Below, piece by piece: positions 1-7,706 of a DNA stretch of 64,000 bases. The translations under genes and the position numbers were made by a program. Origin of the DNA: Wenyingzhuangia gilva (GTDB lineage Bacteria > Bacteroidota > Bacteroidia > Flavobacteriales > Flavobacteriaceae); contig NZ_JAUMIT010000004.1 of NCBI RefSeq assembly GCF_030519655.1, positions 186,001 through 250,000 of the forward strand. The letters are read 5' to 3'. Positions within the stretch are counted from its first letter, which is position 1. Each line of letters starts with the position of its first letter. The notes under the pieces were generated by a model. The model had not been told where the DNA came from, ran no database searches, and saw only the letters and a program-made list of their open reading frames with translations.

Positions 1-353
1 TCAACTCCTTTGTAATGTCCGCATAAAATAATCATGTTTTCTTTCATAGAAAGATTGTTGGCCGTACGTTGGTTTAGTGTTGGGGCATCGGGAGTCATGT
101 AAATAATTTCATCATAATCTCTTTCTGCTTTTAGTTTGCTAATACAAGCATCAATAGGTTCAATCATTAGAACCATTCCTGCACCACCACCAAATTGCAT
201 GTCATCAATTTTTCCATAATCATTAATGGCATAATCTCTTAAATTATGAAAGTGAACTTCGGCCAACCCTTTTTCTTGCGCTCTTTTCATAATAGAGTGT
301 TCAAAAGGACTTTTGATTAATTCTGGAGATACCGTAATGATGTCTATACGCAT
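1..353 (-). CDS. trmD: tRNA (guanine-N1)-methyltransferase TrmD, N-terminal part
   Basis: This gene starts at 353 on the minus strand and runs off the left edge, so only about 117 N-terminal residues are present. It opens [20 protein letters not shown] and includes [13 protein letters not shown] and, at the window edge, ILCGHYKGV, all characteristic of TrmD. TrmD methylates G37 of tRNAs at N1 using SAM, preventing +1 frameshifting, and has a trefoil-knot SPOUT fold; the knot itself lies mostly outside the window. A TAnnTTTG box 16 bases upstream of the start supports this start codon. It lies downstream of prmC on the same strand, but the gap of about 215 bases and its own promoter suggest separate transcription. 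The identification rests on sequence recognition and is secure. Confidence 0.95.
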   Translation of the reverse strand, partial: MRIDIITVSPELIKSPFEHSIMKRAQEKGLAEVHFHNLRDYAINDYGKIDDMQFGGGAGMVLMIEPIDACISKLKAERDYDEIIYMTPDAPTLNQRTANNLSMKENMIILCGHYKGV

Positions 354-368
354 GATGATATTTTTTTG

Positions 369-376
369 CAAAAGTA
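369..376 (-). promoter_or_regulatory. Candidate -7 box (TAnnTTTG) of trmD
   Basis: On the minus strand this reads TACTTTTG, an exact match to the Bacteroidota -7 consensus TAnnTTTG, 15 bases before the trmD start. No convincing -33 TTG was seen at the usual spacing, so this is a half-matched promoter. Confidence 0.5.
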
Positions 377-538
377 AACTAAAAGAGTTGTAAAGTTAAA
401 AGGTAGAAAGTAAAAAAGTTTATGGGAAGTTAAGTAATTCAGAATTTAAGAAGGTTTTATGATGTTTTAGTTTTCTTGTTTTTTTGAGCGGTTAAACAAA
501 TCAACTTTTTAAAATGTAATTGTAGAATTTCTAAATTT

Positions 539-571
539 CATTAACCATTAACCATTAACCATTAACCATTA
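539..571. repeat. Tandem heptamer repeat (unit CATTAAC), about 4.7 copies
   Basis: Five near-complete copies of a 7-bp unit run without mismatch. On the minus (coding) strand it reads as repeats of TTAATGG, and the prmC stop codon TAA (569-571) is part of the first copy. The period of 7 puts a TAA in each reading frame within 21 bases. The rest of the gap up to trmD (377-538) holds only AT-rich sequence with a weak 7-base rhythm on the minus strand (around 374-420). Confidence 0.9.
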
Positions 572-1414
572 TAAAGTAGCTTTAACCATTCTATCGTTTC
601 CAAACATGTCTTTTTTTAGTTCGATGTTTTTAAATCCGATTTGTTTTAACAAGTCAACTGTTTCTTTGCCTAAATATTGATTGATTTCGTAGTACAAAGC
701 TCCTTTTGGTTTTAAAGAGTTGATGGCCAATTCTGCAATTTGTTTATAAAAAATCAAAGGATCATTATCTTCTACAAATAAAGCTAAGTGAGGTTCAAAA
801 TCCAATACGTTTTTTTGCATTTCTAATTTTTCAAGATTTCTAACGTAAGGTGGGTTGCTCACAATTACATCATATTGTTGAGAAAATTGAGTGGTTGTTA
901 AAATATCTTGATGAATAAAATGGATGTTGGTCTGATTGATTTTTGCATTTTCTTTGGCGGTTTCAATCGCTTGAATAGATACATCAATCGTGTTTACATT
1001 TGCATCATTTAAACCTTTATACAAGGCAATAGGAATACAACCAGAACCTGTTCCAATATCTAAAACCTCTAATTTTTGAGTGTTAGAATAATCATCTAGT
1101 ATCCATCTAATCAATTCTTCGGTTTCTGGTCTTGGAATTAAAACATACCCGTTAACTTTTAGTTTTAAATCCATAAATTCTGTAAAACCAATTAAATGTT
1201 GAATGGGTTGATGTTGCACTAATCCATTGATAATTGAATCAATTTCAAGGCTTTCATTCTCAGAAATTAGTTTATTGGGTTCTAAGGCAAAATCAATTTT
1301 AGAAAGGTTCAGTACATCTTGTAAAATGAGTTTAAAAAAAGAATCGATTTCTGAAGTAGGGTAATGACTTTCTAAAGCTGCGTATAATTTTTGTTTAAAT
1401 GAGAGTAAAGTCAT
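569..1414 (-). CDS. prmC: Peptide chain release factor N5-glutamine methyltransferase PrmC
   Basis: PrmC (HemK family) methylates the glutamine of the GGQ motif in release factors RF1 and RF2 using SAM, which raises peptide-release efficiency. The 281-residue length is usual. The N-terminal helical domain is followed by the Rossmann methyltransferase domain with motif I LDIGTGSGCIPIAL near residue 120 and the catalytic NPPY motif (VIVSNPPYVRN) near residue 187, which binds the glutamine amide. The protein ends at VKATL. It is divergent from the lipoprotein-ribD operon, sharing a 46-base intergenic region with two opposed TAnnTTTG boxes. Its stop codon is embedded in a 7-bp tandem repeat. Confidence 0.95.
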   Translation of the reverse strand: MTLLSFKQKLYAALESHYPTSEIDSFFKLILQDVLNLSKIDFALEPNKLISENESLEIDSIINGLVQHQPIQHLIGFTEFMDLKLKVNGYVLIPRPETEELIRWILDDYSNTQKLEVLDIGTGSGCIPIALYKGLNDANVNTIDVSIQAIETAKENAKINQTNIHFIHQDILTTTQFSQQYDVIVSNPPYVRNLEKLEMQKNVLDFEPHLALFVEDNDPLIFYKQIAELAINSLKPKGALYYEINQYLGKETVDLLKQIGFKNIELKKDMFGNDRMVKATL

Positions 1415-1433
1415 TAATTGGCTTATTTATTGA

Positions 1434-1441
1434 TATTTTTG
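1434..1441 (+). promoter_or_regulatory. Candidate -7 box (TAnnTTTG) of the lipoprotein-ribD operon
   Basis: TATTTTTG matches the TAnnTTTG consensus exactly and lies 19 bases before the ATG at 1461, implying a very short 5' leader. The box sits in the same 46-base divergent region as the prmC promoter box, so the two RNA polymerase sites would compete. Confidence 0.5.
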
Positions 1442-1447
1442 CGAATA

Positions 1448-1455
1448 CAAATATA
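1448..1455 (-). promoter_or_regulatory. Candidate -7 box (TAnnTTTG) of prmC
   Basis: On the minus strand this reads TATATTTG, an exact consensus match, 33 bases upstream of the prmC start at 1414. It is interleaved with the rightward promoter box at 1434-1441. Confidence 0.5.
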
Positions 1456-1460
1456 CAAAT

Positions 1461-1928
1461 ATGAAGTTCGTAAAGTTATTATTCGTTTTTATTAGTGTTG
1501 CCTTAGTGGTTTCTTGTTCCAATTTAAAAGCTCCAGAATATGTTGGAGTTGGAAAAGTAAATGTTTCAAAAATTATCAATGACTCTATTACCATTAAAGC
1601 AGGCTTAAAATTTAACAATCCTAACAGAATGGGAGGGAAAATTGCTTTGAGCGATTTGCATGCTGTGGTAAATGATATTGATTTAGGGAATTTGAAAAAT
1701 CAAGAAGTAAAAGTGCCATCAAGAAAAGATTTTGAAGTTCCGCTAGAAATTAAATTGTCCTATGGACAAATTTTTGATTCCAAAAAAGGCTTGTTAAACT
1801 CTATTTTGAGTAGTATTTTAACCAACGAAGTAGCAGTTAAGTTTACCGGAAAGGCTACTTTTAAAAAGTTTCTGTCGAAAAAAGAATATCCAATTGAATT
1901 CAACGATAAAATTAAAATATTAAAATAA
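1461..1928 (+). CDS. Small LEA14-like lipoprotein
   Basis: A 155-residue protein with a lipoprotein signal peptide: basic start (MKFVK), hydrophobic core and lipobox ending at a cysteine around residue 20 (VVSC followed by SNLK). The mature part resembles the late-embryogenesis-abundant type 2 (LEA14/WHy) beta-sandwich fold seen in many flavobacterial lipoproteins, with a pattern of alternating strands such as KAGLKFNNPNRMGGKIALSD. It should be anchored in the envelope; no substrate or partner is known. Its stop overlaps the ribD start (TAATG), so the two are translationally linked although no functional connection is apparent. The LEA assignment is a fold-level impression, less certain than the lipoprotein call. 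Confidence 0.75.
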   Translation: MKFVKLLFVFISVALVVSCSNLKAPEYVGVGKVNVSKIINDSITIKAGLKFNNPNRMGGKIALSDLHAVVNDIDLGNLKNQEVKVPSRKDFEVPLEIKLSYGQIFDSKKGLLNSILSSILTNEVAVKFTGKATFKKFLSKKEYPIEFNDKIKILK

Positions 1929-2980
1929 TGCTTTCTATTCACGAAACATTTATGCAACGTGCTGTTTCATTAGCAAAAAAAGGAACTCGTTTGGCTTATC
2001 CAAATCCATGTGTGGGAGCAGTGATTGTTTGTGATGGAAAAATTATTGGAGAAGGTTATACTAGCGCTTATGGTGGTCCTCATGCGGAGGTAAATGCTAT
2101 TAATAGTGTACAAGATGAAAGTTTATTAGGTAAATCTACTTTGTATGTTACTCTAGAGCCTTGTGCGCATTACGGTAAAACTCCCCCTTGTGCTAATTTA
2201 ATTGAAGCCAAAAATATTCCAAAAATTTATATTGGTTGCATAGATACTTTTGCAGCAGTATCGGGCAAGGGAATTGAAATTTTATTAAAAGCGGGTAGAG
2301 AAGTGCATGTTGGAGTTTTAGAGGATGAGTGTATAGATTTGCACAAACGTTTTTTTACCTATCACAATAAAAAAAGACCTTACATTGTTTTAAAATGGGC
2401 AGAAACTCAAGATGGTTTTATAGATAAAGAAAGGGAGGTGAGTAGTGTTGATGAAGCCAAGCCTACATGGATTTCTAATGAATTGTCTAAACAAAAAGTA
2501 CATCAAATTAGAGCTACAGAACATGCTATTATGGTAGGAACCAATACGGCTTTAAAAGACAATCCTACTTTAACCACAAGGTTGTTTGGAGGGGTTTCTC
2601 CTATAAGAATATTGATTGATAAAAATTTAAGAGTTCCCAATGAATATCACTTATACAATGGAGAAATAAAAACTATTGTATTTACAGAGCAAGAAACCAA
2701 TAGTAATTTAGTACAATTTAAAAAGATTGATTTTTCTAAAAACATTCTATCTCAAATAATGGAAGTGTTGTATCAAGAAAAAATACAATCTGTTTTGGTA
2801 GAGGGCGGAAAACAATTGTTAAATAGTTTTATAGAACAAAATTTATGGGATGAAGCTTTTGTTTTTGTGGGGAATGATAAATTTGAGAAAGGTGTAGAAG
2901 CTCCTGTTTTAGAAGTAAGTCCAAGCAAAACTTTTGTTTTAGGAACAAATAGCGTAAGACATTATATCAAAGAAATATGA
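1928..2980 (+). CDS. ribD: Bifunctional riboflavin biosynthesis deaminase/reductase RibD
   Basis: RibD carries out the second and third steps of riboflavin synthesis from GTP: deamination of the pyrimidine ring and NADPH-dependent reduction of the ribosyl side chain. The N-terminal cytidine-deaminase-like domain shows the zinc ligands and catalytic glutamate (PHAEV, His52 and Glu54; EPCAHYGKTPPC, Cys79 and Cys88). The C-terminal reductase domain begins about residue 150 (RPYIVLKWAETQDGFI) and contains MVGTNTALKDNPTLTTR and VLVEGGKQLLNSF. The 350-residue length is normal for the fused enzyme. The start overlaps the upstream stop by two bases and the stop overlaps the next start (ATGA), placing it mid-operon. 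Confidence 0.96.
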   Translation: MLSIHETFMQRAVSLAKKGTRLAYPNPCVGAVIVCDGKIIGEGYTSAYGGPHAEVNAINSVQDESLLGKSTLYVTLEPCAHYGKTPPCANLIEAKNIPKIYIGCIDTFAAVSGKGIEILLKAGREVHVGVLEDECIDLHKRFFTYHNKKRPYIVLKWAETQDGFIDKEREVSSVDEAKPTWISNELSKQKVHQIRATEHAIMVGTNTALKDNPTLTTRLFGGVSPIRILIDKNLRVPNEYHLYNGEIKTIVFTEQETNSNLVQFKKIDFSKNILSQIMEVLYQEKIQSVLVEGGKQLLNSFIEQNLWDEAFVFVGNDKFEKGVEAPVLEVSPSKTFVLGTNSVRHYIKEI

Positions 2981-3843
2981 TTTATTTATTGTTGAGCATT
3001 CTGTTTACCACAACTGTTTTTTTAACTCTAAAAGAATTTCAACGTTATCAGCTTGATAATTTTCAAGCCATTGTGGTGAGTTATTTTATGGCTTTAGTAA
3101 TAGGATGCTTACATAGTATATCATCTTTTTCGGTTTCTTTTGTGCTTTCTCAATCATGGGTTTGGGGGGCTTTAGCTATTTCAACTTTATTTATCATTAC
3201 TTTTAATTTAATGGCTATTACGGCTCAAAAAGGAGGATTGTCTGTAATGACAGTCGCTAATAAAATGAGTGTGGTAATTCCTATTTCTATTGGAGTCATT
3301 CTGTATCAAGAGGAAGTGGATTTTTTAAAAATATCAGGAATTGTTTTGGCTTTGTTAGGGGTTTGGTTTACTTCAAAAAAGAAAAGCGTTTATCAATTTG
3401 ATAAACGCTTGTGGTATTTACCCTTTTTTATTTTTATAGGTAGCGGATTAGCAGATGCTATTATTAATCATATGCAAGCATACTATGTGCCTCATGATGC
3501 TTTGGATTTATTTTCCACTTCTTTGTTCTTTTTTTGTGGTTGCATAGGTGTTATGGTTTTACTGATAAAAATAATATCAGGAAATTTAAAATTGTCTTTT
3601 AAGAATTTAGCAGGAGGATTGCTTTTAGGAATACCCAATTATTTTTCTATTTATTATTTGTTAAAAGCATTGTCTCATCCAGATTATGAAACTTCTTTAA
3701 TTTTTTCGGCAAACAATTTATTAGTTGTTTTGATCTCTGTACTTTTGGGCTTATTTCTTTATCAAGAGAAATTAAGTAAACAGAATTATATCGGATTAGG
3801 AATGTCCGTTTTAGCCATTTTAGTACTTTATTTTGCCATATGA
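2977..3843 (+). CDS. DMT-superfamily (EamA-type) membrane transporter
   Basis: A 288-residue, almost wholly hydrophobic protein with about ten predicted membrane helices in two halves, as expected for the drug/metabolite transporter superfamily. Short charged loops separate the helices, with a lysine-rich one around residue 130 (SKKKSVYQFDK) between the halves. Sequences such as VANKMSVVIPISIGVILYQE and FSANNLLVVLISVLLGLFLY resemble the paired EamA repeats. It overlaps ribD by four bases and the next gene by four bases. That suggests a role in metabolite export or uptake in this operon, possibly riboflavin-related, but the substrate cannot be inferred from sequence alone. Confidence 0.85.
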   Translation: MIYLLLSILFTTTVFLTLKEFQRYQLDNFQAIVVSYFMALVIGCLHSISSFSVSFVLSQSWVWGALAISTLFIITFNLMAITAQKGGLSVMTVANKMSVVIPISIGVILYQEEVDFLKISGIVLALLGVWFTSKKKSVYQFDKRLWYLPFFIFIGSGLADAIINHMQAYYVPHDALDLFSTSLFFFCGCIGVMVLLIKIISGNLKLSFKNLAGGLLLGIPNYFSIYYLLKALSHPDYETSLIFSANNLLVVLISVLLGLFLYQEKLSKQNYIGLGMSVLAILVLYFAI

Positions 3844-4463
3844 GTAAATCACAAATTGAAACATATAAAACCATAGACAAGCCTGTAGAAGCAACGCTTT
3901 ACAAAGAAAAAGGGAGTAAGTTTATAGGTTTTTTGTTTCCTGTGGCCAATGAAGAAGAAGTAAAAGAAAAATTAGAAGAAATTAAAAAACAATATCATGA
4001 TGCCAGACATTGGTGCTATGCGTATCGTTTGGGTTATGATGGTTTGACTTATAGAGTAAATGATGATGGAGAGCCAAGTAATACAGCAGGTCAGCCTATT
4101 TACGGACAATTATTGTCTTATGAAGTAACCAATGTTTTGTTGATTGTTGTCCGTTACTTTGGAGGTGTAAAATTGGGAGTAGGAGGATTGATTAAAGCAT
4201 ATAGAACTTCTGCTGAAGAAACGCTATTAGAGGCTAACATAAAGGAGAAAATAATCAAAGAAGCATTTATCATTAAAAGTTCTTATGAACATGTTGATAA
4301 AATCATGAGATTGATTAAAACACATGATTTAGAAATTCAACATCAAGAAATGTATTTAGATTGCCAATTTAAACTACTTTCTCCTGTAGCTATTTTTAAT
4401 TCCGTAATTAAATCTTTTGAAGATTTAAGATGTGTTGAGATTTTAATAGAAAAAGAAGATTAA
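3840..4463 (+). CDS. IMPACT/YigZ family protein
   Basis: A 207-residue member of the YigZ/IMPACT family. The N-terminal IMPACT domain (about residues 15-130) contains the diagnostic DARHWCYAYRLG, GEPSNTAGQPIYGQL and VRYFGGVKLGVGGLIKAYR segments. The C-terminal part is a ferredoxin-like DUF1949 domain. Bacterial members are often listed as putative translation regulators or, by older annotation, proline dipeptidase-associated proteins; the biochemical role is unsettled. It overlaps the transporter by ATGA and is the last gene of the lipoprotein-ribD operon. Its stop codon shares the four bases TTAA with the stop of the convergent thioesterase gene. Confidence 0.9.
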   Translation: MSKSQIETYKTIDKPVEATLYKEKGSKFIGFLFPVANEEEVKEKLEEIKKQYHDARHWCYAYRLGYDGLTYRVNDDGEPSNTAGQPIYGQLLSYEVTNVLLIVVRYFGGVKLGVGGLIKAYRTSAEETLLEANIKEKIIKEAFIIKSSYEHVDKIMRLIKTHDLEIQHQEMYLDCQFKLLSPVAIFNSVIKSFEDLRCVEILIEKED

Positions 4464-4867
4464 TCTTTATGTTTTAAAATAATAGCTAAAATATTTTCAG
4501 GACATTTCATGGGCCTGTTTTTTTTCATATCAACAAACACTAAAGTTGACTCTCCAGTTGTTAACAATTCATCTTTCTGATTGTAGATTTCGTAAGTAAA
4601 AATAATCTTGGCAGTAGGAATCTGTTTTATCTCAGTTTTTATGGTAAGAACATCGTCATATTTTGCAGGTTTTTTAAACTCAGTAAGTAGACTTACTACG
4701 GGGAGCATGATTCCTTGTTCTTCCATCTCTTTGTAGGATATTCCTGCCTCCCTAAGCCATTCAATACGAGCGATTTCAAAGTATTTGGCATAATTGCTGT
4801 GGTGTACATATTGCATCTGATCTGTCTCAGAATATCGTACTCTTAATTCAGTTGTTTTTGGTTTCAT
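4460..4867 (-). CDS. Acyl-CoA thioesterase (4HBT hotdog fold)
   Basis: A hotdog-fold thioesterase of the 4-hydroxybenzoyl-CoA/YbgC group that hydrolyses acyl-CoA thioesters. The conserved start region ELRVRYSETDQMQYVHHSNY includes the catalytic aspartate, and FEIARIEWLREAGISYKEME follows. An in-frame start at 4918 exists, but the extra 17 residues (MYFMFFLPN and so on) do not resemble the family. The ATG at 4867 (MKPKTTELRVRYSETD) gives a normal 135-residue length and is chosen here. The gene is convergent with the YigZ gene, overlapping it by four bases. Substrate specificity is not determinable; roles range from tol-pal-linked YbgC-type enzymes to phenylacetate metabolism. Confidence 0.88.
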   Translation of the reverse strand: MKPKTTELRVRYSETDQMQYVHHSNYAKYFEIARIEWLREAGISYKEMEEQGIMLPVVSLLTEFKKPAKYDDVLTIKTEIKQIPTAKIIFTYEIYNQKDELLTTGESTLVFVDMKKNRPMKCPENILAIILKHKD

Positions 4868-4946
4868 TGGCTGTTTTAAAATATGTTTTATGTTAGGTAA
4901 AAAAAACATGAAATACAATACCCATTCCGTTTTTTTTTAATGAATT

Positions 4947-4955
4947 TTATTCACA
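4947..4955 (+). promoter_or_regulatory. DnaA box (TTATTCACA)
   Basis: An exact match to TTATNCACA, 119 bases upstream of the dnaA ATG, between the divergent thioesterase and dnaA genes. A single box fits autoregulation of dnaA better than an origin, since no cluster of boxes or AT-rich 13-mer array was seen nearby. Confidence 0.5.
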
Positions 4956-5073
4956 CTTTTGTAGTCCCCTAGAAGTACCAATTTATTATTGATGTAGGTC
5001 AATTTTAAATGAACTTTTTTGCGAAACTAAACTAAACTGAAAACTAACCAAAATTAAAGTGCATAAGATTACA

Positions 5074-6504
5074 ATGATTAAAACCGCTGAGACTGTTTGG
5101 GCTGCTTGCTTAGAATTTATTAAGGATAATATTACTCCAGTTGGATTTAAAACTTGGTTTGAACCTATTGTACCTGTTAAATTAGAAGGTGGAGCATTAA
5201 CCATTCAGGTTCCTAGTAAGTTTTTCTTCGAGTTCTTAGAAGAAAATTATGTAAAAATTTTAAGAAGTGCCTTGGTTAGAGAATTAGGTAAGGAAGCTCG
5301 TTTGTTGTATGATGTAAGATTAGAAAATTCATATAGCAGTAAAGTGCCCCAAACGGTTAAGATTCCAAGTTCTAACCGTGCCCCAATGCAACCGCAAAAT
5401 GTAAATTTCCCAAGTAAAAATATTAGCAGAGAGGTTAAAAACCCTTTTGTAATTCCAGGATTACAAAAAGTAAAAGTAGAGTCTAACCTAAATCCTAACT
5501 ACTGTTTTGAAAATTTTATGGAAGGAGAGTCTAATCGTTTAGGAAGATCTGCCGGTATGGCAGTGGCGAATAAACCAGGTGGAACTTCTTTTAATCCATT
5601 AATGATTTATGGTGGAGTTGGGTTAGGAAAAACACATTTAGCACACGCAATAGGAGTACAAGTAAAAGATAAATATCCTGACAAAACAGTTTTATATGTT
5701 TCTACGGAAAAATTTATACAACAATATGGTGATGCCGTTTTAAAGAACAACAACAGAAATGATTTTTTACATTTTTATCAAATGATAGATGTATTAATCG
5801 TAGATGATATTCAATTCTTATCAGGTAAAACCAAAACTCAGGATGCATTTTTCCAAATTTTTAATGAATTGCATCAAAATGGAAAGCAGGTTATTTTAAC
5901 TTCTGACAAAGCTCCTGTAGATATGCAAGACATTGAACAGCGTTTGTTGTCTCGTTTTAAATGGGGATTGTCGGCAGAATTGCAGGCACCAGATTATGAA
6001 ACTCGTATCAATATTTTAAAGAATAGATTGTACAGAGATGGTGTTGAGGTTCCTGAAGAAGTAATTGAGTTTATTGCGAAACACATTAAAACAAATGTTA
6101 GAGAATTAGAGGGGGTTGTAACTTCTTTAATTGCTCAATCTGCATTTAACAAAAAAGAGTTTAGCCTTACTTTGGCTAAGACCATTGTAGATAAGTTTGT
6201 AAAAAACACCAAAAAAGAAGTATCGGTAGATTATATTCAGAAAGTAGTTTCTAAATATTTTGAAATTGATTTGGCTACTTTACAATCTAAAACAAGAAAA
6301 CGTCACATAGTACAAGCAAGACAACTAGCGATGTATTTTTCTAAAAAGCTAACCAAGTCATCATTGGCAAGTATTGGTTCTCAAATAGGAAAAAGAGATC
6401 ATGCTACGGTATTACATGCTTGTAAAACTGTAGATAATTTAACAGCTACTGATAAACAGTTTAAGAAATATGTTGATGATATTTCTAAAAAACTATCATT
6501 TTAG
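5074..6504 (+). CDS. dnaA: Chromosomal replication initiator DnaA
   Basis: DnaA binds DnaA boxes and opens the origin in its ATP form. The four usual domains are visible: N-terminal domain I (ETVWAACLEFIKDNI), a variable linker about residues 85-130, the AAA+ domain with Walker A GGVGLGKTHLAHA near residue 182 and Walker B VLIVDDIQFLSGK, and the C-terminal DNA-binding domain with the signature GKRDHATVLHACKT. Length is about 476 residues. An in-frame GTG at 5059 would add five residues; the ATG at 5074 gives the usual flavobacterial start and is preferred. The upstream region carries a DnaA box and an AACTAAACTAAACT leader motif. The phosphatase gene follows after three bases, so the two are probably cotranscribed. 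Confidence 0.97.
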   Translation: MIKTAETVWAACLEFIKDNITPVGFKTWFEPIVPVKLEGGALTIQVPSKFFFEFLEENYVKILRSALVRELGKEARLLYDVRLENSYSSKVPQTVKIPSSNRAPMQPQNVNFPSKNISREVKNPFVIPGLQKVKVESNLNPNYCFENFMEGESNRLGRSAGMAVANKPGGTSFNPLMIYGGVGLGKTHLAHAIGVQVKDKYPDKTVLYVSTEKFIQQYGDAVLKNNNRNDFLHFYQMIDVLIVDDIQFLSGKTKTQDAFFQIFNELHQNGKQVILTSDKAPVDMQDIEQRLLSRFKWGLSAELQAPDYETRINILKNRLYRDGVEVPEEVIEFIAKHIKTNVRELEGVVTSLIAQSAFNKKEFSLTLAKTIVDKFVKNTKKEVSVDYIQKVVSKYFEIDLATLQSKTRKRHIVQARQLAMYFSKKLTKSSLASIGSQIGKRDHATVLHACKTVDNLTATDKQFKKYVDDISKKLSF

Positions 6505-6507
6505 TCT

Positions 6508-6969
6508 ATGAAACCAACCAAGGTTTTAATGGTTTGCTTAGGTAATATATGTAGGTCTCCTTTGGCCGAAGGTATCTTAAAATCTAAGCTTAAAAATAAA
6601 AATGTTGTTGTAGATTCTGCCGGAACAGGAGCTTATCATATAGGTAAATTACCTGATGTGAGATCTATTGAGGTTGCCAAAAAGCACGGGATTGATATTA
6701 CAGACCAAAGAGCCAGAAAAATCACAAAATCAGATTTAGATACGTTTGATTTTATTTTTGTGATGGATGAGTCTAATTACAGAAATGTTTTGATGATGGC
6801 TAGTAATGAAACTCAATCTGCAAAAATTTCGATGATTATGAAAACCATATATCCACGTGAGGATATATCTGTCCCTGATCCATATTATGGAGGAGACAAT
6901 GGTTTTGAACAAGTGTATCAAATGTTAGATGAAGCTTGTGATGTAATCGTCAACAAAATAAACGCATAA
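6508..6969 (+). CDS. Low-molecular-weight protein-tyrosine phosphatase
   Basis: A cytoplasmic phosphatase of 153 residues. The N-terminal P-loop VCLGNICRS has the CX5R signature (Cys10, Arg16), with Cys10 as nucleophile, and the general acid aspartate lies in VPDPYYGG (Asp124). Length and motif placement are normal for an active enzyme. Members dephosphorylate tyrosine on proteins, often bacterial tyrosine kinases that control polysaccharide synthesis, but no such kinase is seen in this window. It lies three bases after dnaA and one base before the methylase gene, so it is an operon neighbour of replication and tRNA/rRNA modification genes rather than of the polysaccharide cluster. Confidence 0.93.
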   Translation: MKPTKVLMVCLGNICRSPLAEGILKSKLKNKNVVVDSAGTGAYHIGKLPDVRSIEVAKKHGIDITDQRARKITKSDLDTFDFIFVMDESNYRNVLMMASNETQSAKISMIMKTIYPREDISVPDPYYGGDNGFEQVYQMLDEACDVIVNKINA

Positions 6970-6970
6970 A

Positions 6971-7675
6971 ATGAAAGGAAATTTATATTTAATACCCACA
7001 ACTTTAGGAGATAATGAACCTTTAGAGGTGATGCCTATTTCTGTAAAGTCTGTAGTAGAAAGTTTAACTCATTTTATTGTAGAGAATGAAAAATCTGCAA
7101 GACGTTTTATAAAAAAAATAACCCCATCAAAATCACAACCTACTTTACAATTAAAACTGATAGATAAATATGTTGATCCTGTAGAGGTAAATACGTATTT
7201 AGATGTTTGTATGCAGGGAGAATCTATTGGTTTGTTGTCCGAAGCAGGGGTTCCTGCAGTGGCTGATCCAGGTTCTGATGTGGTTGCTTTGGCTCATAAG
7301 AAAGGAATTCGTGTAGTTCCTTTGGTAGGTCCATCCTCTATTTTAATGGCTATTATGGCTTCTGGAATGAATGGACAGAGTTTTGCTTTTAATGGTTATT
7401 TACCTATTGAAAAAGGAGATAGAAAAAGAGAAATCAAACGTTTAGAGCGTTTGTCTAAAGATCATAAACAATCTCAGATTTTTATTGAAACACCTTATAG
7501 AAATCACAAAATGTTAGAGGATTTACAAGCAACTTTGTCTCCATCTACAAGACTTTGTGTTGCTGCGGATATTACTATGCCTTCTGAATATATCAGAACT
7601 TTTACCGTAGCTGAATGGAAAAATCAAAAGCCAGAAATTCATAAAATTCCTGCTATTTTTATTATTCATGCTTAA
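6971..7675 (+). CDS. SAM-dependent methyltransferase, RsmI/tetrapyrrole-methylase family
   Basis: A 234-residue protein of the tetrapyrrole methylase superfamily related to RsmI, which 2'-O-methylates C1402 of 16S rRNA. Characteristic stretches are GNLYLIPTTLGD at the N-terminus, VENEKSARRFIKK, the SAM-site region LLSEAGVPAVADPGSDVV, VPLVGPSSILMAIMASGMNG and FIETPYRNHKMLEDL. It lacks the usual RsmI opening and belongs to a second RsmI-like paralogue group common in Bacteroidota, so the rRNA target is not assured and no gene symbol is given. It follows the phosphatase gene by one base and is the last gene of the dnaA operon. A 7-base-period tract and an inverted repeat follow its stop. Confidence 0.88.
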   Translation: MKGNLYLIPTTLGDNEPLEVMPISVKSVVESLTHFIVENEKSARRFIKKITPSKSQPTLQLKLIDKYVDPVEVNTYLDVCMQGESIGLLSEAGVPAVADPGSDVVALAHKKGIRVVPLVGPSSILMAIMASGMNGQSFAFNGYLPIEKGDRKREIKRLERLSKDHKQSQIFIETPYRNHKMLEDLQATLSPSTRLCVAADITMPSEYIRTFTVAEWKNQKPEIHKIPAIFIIHA

Positions 7676-7678
7676 TTT

Positions 7679-7706
7679 AGTATTCAGTAGAAAGTAGTCA
7701 GTTTAT
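7679..7706 (+). repeat. Degenerate heptad tract after the methylase stop codon
   Basis: Four successive 7-base units all start AGT: AGTATTC, AGTAGAA, AGTAGTC, AGTTTAT. TAG triplets at 7678, 7688 and 7695 fall in the three different reading frames. It resembles a decayed form of the exact heptamer arrays found at other stop codons in this window. Confidence 0.55.

Noticed and set aside
4919-5073. Chromosomal origin of replication
   Set aside because: Only one DnaA box was found and no cluster or unwinding element; in Bacteroidota the origin is often away from dnaA.
5059-5073. GTG start codon for dnaA five residues upstream
   Set aside because: The extra residues (MHKIT) are not part of the usual DnaA N-terminus; the ATG at 5074 fits better.
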